Assembly (NCBI GenBank): GCA_002392275.1
Contig: DGGQ01000093.1
Span: 1-8,007, forward strand
DNA: 8,007 bases
Direction of reading: 5' to 3'
Source: Treponema sp. UBA3870
GTDB taxonomy: Bacteria > Spirochaetota > Spirochaetia > Treponematales > Treponemataceae
This document shows, in pieces, positions 6,979 through 8,007 of the stretch. The stretch's first letter is position 1. Each line of letters opens with the position of its first letter. The notes beneath the pieces are model-generated. The model did not search any database. It was not told the DNA's origin and worked only from the letters and a program-made list of their open reading frames with translations. A program made the position numbers and the translations under genes.

Positions 6979-7665
6979 ATGAAAATAAAGATGATGGAGA
7001 AGGACAAAAAAATTATAGCAAGGTTTTTGAAATATCTTGCGTGCGTTGTGGCGTTTATTTTTGTTGTCGGCGGGATTGTGAAACATTTTTCGCAGGGAAA
7101 GAATGTGGAAAATAAGACGGATGCTGTTTTGGACGAAAAAAAATCCGCGGACAAAAAAACAAAAAACGATGGCGGCTCATGGGTGGATAATGTGATTGCC
7201 TCTACTGATGATGAAAAAAAATTGGTTCCCGTGTTCGAGATGTCCGATGCCGGAAATGTGTCATCCGGTGGTTCCGGGAAAATCAGCGCGGAAAGAAAGA
7301 ATTTTGTCGAGCTGGCACAAAAATATATTGGTACCCCGTACAAGTATGGCGGGAGCGATAAAAACGGAATGGACTGTTCCGGTTTTGTCTATGCGGTTGC
7401 GCTGGATGCGGGACTGGGAAAGATTCCAAAATCCGCGGCATCTCTTTGTGAATATGCGGACCGGGTTGAAAAGAGCGACATGCTCCCCGGCGACCTTGTT
7501 TTTTTTATAAGGGACGGAAAAATTTACCATGTGGCAGTCTATCTGGGCGACGGAAAAATAATTCACTCGATGAGCGACGGTTCCGTTACAGGTGTGGCGG
7601 TGTCTTCCCTTGACGAGCCGTACTGGAGCGAACACTATTATTCTTCTGGAAAAATTTTCAAATAG
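6979..7665 (+). CDS. Membrane-anchored NlpC/P60 family peptidase
   Basis: The 228-residue protein has one N-terminal membrane helix (about 16-34) with basic residues before it, so it is probably anchored in the inner membrane and faces the periplasm. A charged Lys/Asp-rich linker (40-105) leads to a C-terminal NlpC/P60 domain (about 106-226). The likely catalytic residues are Cys133 in MDCSGFVYAV, His184 in IYHVAVYLG and His196 in KIIHSMSDG; YIGTPYKYGG before the cysteine and LPGDLVFF between them are also typical. The family cleaves peptide bonds in peptidoglycan stems, commonly between D-glutamate and a diamino acid, so cell-wall remodelling is inferred. GAGG at 6968-6971 lies 7 nt before the ATG. 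It follows the kinase by 36 nt with no terminator, so joint transcription is likely. Its stop codon TAG is partly made by an inserted MITE-like element; removing that element would give the same protein ending in TAA. Confidence 0.93.
   Translation: MKIKMMEKDKKIIARFLKYLACVVAFIFVVGGIVKHFSQGKNVENKTDAVLDEKKSADKKTKNDGGSWVDNVIASTDDEKKLVPVFEMSDAGNVSSGGSGKISAERKNFVELAQKYIGTPYKYGGSDKNGMDCSGFVYAVALDAGLGKIPKSAASLCEYADRVEKSDMLPGDLVFFIRDGKIYHVAVYLGDGKIIHSMSDGSVTGVAVSSLDEPYWSEHYYSSGKIFK
7660..7664. repeat. Left flanking direct repeat AAATA (putative target-site duplication)
   Basis: AAATA directly abuts the left terminal repeat of the MITE-like element and recurs directly after the right one at 7790-7794. 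The two As at 7661-7662 complete the last Lys codon, and T-A at 7663-7664 begins the stop codon. Five matching bases in an AT-rich area could arise by chance, but their exact placement at both ends supports a duplication. Confidence 0.55.
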
Positions 7666-7789
7666 GTCGAATCTCGAGTTTTCTGTCACGAGGCTTGAAC
7701 TTGGTTCTGCATCTACGCCACTGCAACGGTGTAAGGGATTCCGAAACGAGTTCGGAATGACGGGATTTGTAAAAACTCGAATTTGGACC
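7665..7789. mobile_element. 125-bp MITE-like element with imperfect terminal inverted repeats, inserted in the stop codon of the NlpC/P60 gene
   Basis: The left end GGTCGAATCTCGAGTTTT (7665-7682) and right end AAAACTCGAATTTGGACC (7772-7789) are inverted repeats matching at 15 of 18 positions. Immediately outside both ends is the same 5-bp sequence AAATA (7660-7664 and 7790-7794), as expected of a target-site duplication. The inside has no credible coding frame and holds a palindrome, listed separately. Small size, terminal inverted repeats, flanking direct repeats and no transposase fit a non-autonomous miniature element moved in trans. Taking out the element and one AAATA gives AAA-TAA, so the host gene kept its full protein: TA plus the element's first G now spells TAG. 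Confidence 0.68.
7738..7758. repeat. REP-like palindrome inside the MITE-like element
   Basis: ATTCCGAA (7738-7745) and TTCGGAAT (7751-7758) form a perfect 8-bp inverted repeat with a 5-nt loop. Read on the minus strand it is part of CGTCATTCCGAACTCG, a word type found in short interspersed repeats of many bacteria. It can fold as DNA or RNA and may be the core by which the element is recognised. Lack of a following T run argues against a terminator. Confidence 0.6.
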
Positions 7790-7794
7790 AAATA
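7790..7794. repeat. Right flanking direct repeat AAATA (putative target-site duplication)
   Basis: This is the partner of AAATA at 7660-7664. The base after it is A, so joining the two flanks recreates TAA as the ancestral stop of the NlpC/P60 gene. Confidence 0.55.
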
Positions 7795-7834
7795 AACTCT
7801 AAAAAAAAATTCCAACATCAATTTTCCTCTAAAA

Positions 7835-7889
7835 ATCGGGAGCGGGCCGGGTGCTTTGTGCTGGCGGCTCCTGATGCAATATTTTTTTT
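7835..7889 (+). terminator. Strong hairpin followed by T8, probable terminator for the two-component/NlpC set
   Basis: The outer arm ATCGGGAGC (7835-7843) pairs with GCTCCTGAT (7867-7875) over 9 bp with one G-U. An inner arm GCCGG (7846-7850) pairs with CTGGC (7861-7865) with one G-U around a 10-nt loop. Eight T follow at 7882-7889, after a 6-nt gap, which is longer than in a standard Rho-independent terminator. It is the first strong hairpin with a T run after the NlpC/P60 gene. It may also be a dispersed structured repeat. Confidence 0.5.
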
Positions 7890-7901
7890 ATATAAGGCAA
7901 G

Positions 7902-7925
7902 CTCTAAAAGCAGAAGTTTTTCGAG
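7902..7925. repeat. CTCTAAAA imperfect hairpin
   Basis: CTCTAAAA (7902-7909) can pair with TTTTCGAG (7918-7925), with one T-C mismatch in eight positions, around an 8-nt loop. The word CTCTAAAA is shared with the hairpin region near 4715 and a similar CCTCTAAAAA occurs at 7826-7835. These may be copies or remnants of one short interspersed repeat family. Confidence 0.35.
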
Positions 7926-7948
7926 GTAACATATAACAAATTTTTATC

Positions 7949-7975
7949 TTGATAATACCCGGGGGGGGGTATAAT
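7949..7975 (+). promoter_or_regulatory. Promoter-like TTGATA / TATAAT pair with a nine-G tract in the spacer
   Basis: TTGATA at 7949-7954 matches the -35 consensus at 5 of 6 positions and TATAAT at 7970-7975 is a perfect -10. The spacer is 15 nt, two short of the optimum, and contains CCC followed by a run of nine G (7961-7969). A tract of this kind changes length by slippage, and gain of two G would give the ideal 17-nt spacing. In Treponema pallidum, poly-G tracts of variable length near tpr promoters affect expression, which is a precedent. What it would transcribe lies beyond the window. Confidence 0.5.
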
Positions 7976-7979
7976 TATC
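7951..7979. repeat. Imperfect palindrome centred on the poly-G tract
   Basis: GATAAT (7951-7956) is complementary to ATTATC (7974-7979), and ACCC (7957-7960) to GGGT (7967-7970), leaving a six-G loop and a 3-nt bulge on the right arm. The palindrome overlaps both promoter-like boxes. Confidence 0.45.
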
Positions 7980-7983
7980 TCAT

Positions 7984-8007
7984 TGAACTGACCCCAAAAT
8001 TTAGGAC
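7984..8007. mobile_element. Possible IS3-family terminal inverted repeat at the window edge (partial)
   Basis: The last 24 nt begin TGAACTGACCCCAAAA and continue TTTAGGAC. From memory this resembles the ends of IS3-family (IS150-group) insertion sequences, which often read TG-A/T-ACTG-(C)ACCCC-AAAA followed by a GAC/GGAC element. Only one end is visible and no transposase lies in the window, so this is a recognition call by word similarity. If right, an insertion sequence starts here and runs out of the window. Confidence 0.4.

Noticed and set aside
7592..7795. A 67-codon plus-strand open frame crossing the right end of the NlpC/P60 gene
   Set aside because: Most of it is the MITE-like element read in one frame; there is no ribosome site and no recognisable domain.
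7261..7821. A 186-codon minus-strand open frame across the NlpC/P60 gene and the MITE-like element
   Set aside because: It is antisense to an intact NlpC/P60 domain and its start region is made of the translated interspersed repeat.
7666..8007. tRNA, riboswitch or CRISPR in the right-hand gene-free stretch
   Set aside because: No cloverleaf, no known riboswitch core and no regularly spaced direct repeats; the stretch is explained by inverted repeats, a hairpin with a T run, a promoter-like site and a possible insertion-sequence end.

Overview
The window looks like part of a spirochaete chromosome, most likely a Treponema-type host-associated or rumen treponeme. This is inference from three things: a serine-rich lipoprotein carrying the NADase/discoidin-like domain common in treponemes, the moderate GC content with many A and T runs, and the gene style. 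No marker gene fixes the species.

Layout. The left edge (1-732, minus strand) holds the first 244 codons of a ComM/YifB-type Mg-chelatase-like AAA+ protein, cut off by the window just before its Walker A motif. A 199-nt divergent region follows, with a TTGACA box and a 9-bp perfect inverted repeat just before the next gene. Then comes a tightly packed plus-strand set: a lipoprotein with a discoidin-like domain (932-2140), a VanW-family protein (2142-2990, 1-nt gap) and a polytopic membrane protein that resembles GT-C glycosyltransferases (2987-4687, ATGA overlap). After a 90-nt gap with a small UUCG hairpin there is a second set: an OmpR/PhoB-type response regulator (4778-5443), its sensor histidine kinase (5440-6942, ATGA overlap) and a membrane-anchored NlpC/P60 peptidase (6979-7665). 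All six plus-strand genes point to the cell envelope. A plausible but unproven reading is that the two-component system controls the NlpC/P60 cell-wall hydrolase and perhaps other envelope genes.

The last 342 nt contain no gene but are dense with structure. A 125-bp MITE-like element (7665-7789) has 18-bp imperfect terminal inverted repeats and is flanked by AAATA direct repeats. It sits inside the stop codon of the NlpC/P60 gene: removing it restores AAA-TAA, and its first base rebuilds the stop as TAG. Next comes a strong hairpin followed by eight T (7835-7889), then a CTCTAAAA hairpin. A promoter-like TTGATA-N15-TATAAT follows whose spacer contains a run of nine G, as expected for a length-variable (phase-variable) promoter. 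The window ends in a sequence resembling the end of an IS3-family insertion sequence.

No complete new multi-gene system was recognised. The most unusual material is the stop-codon MITE and the poly-G promoter in the right-hand 350 nt.
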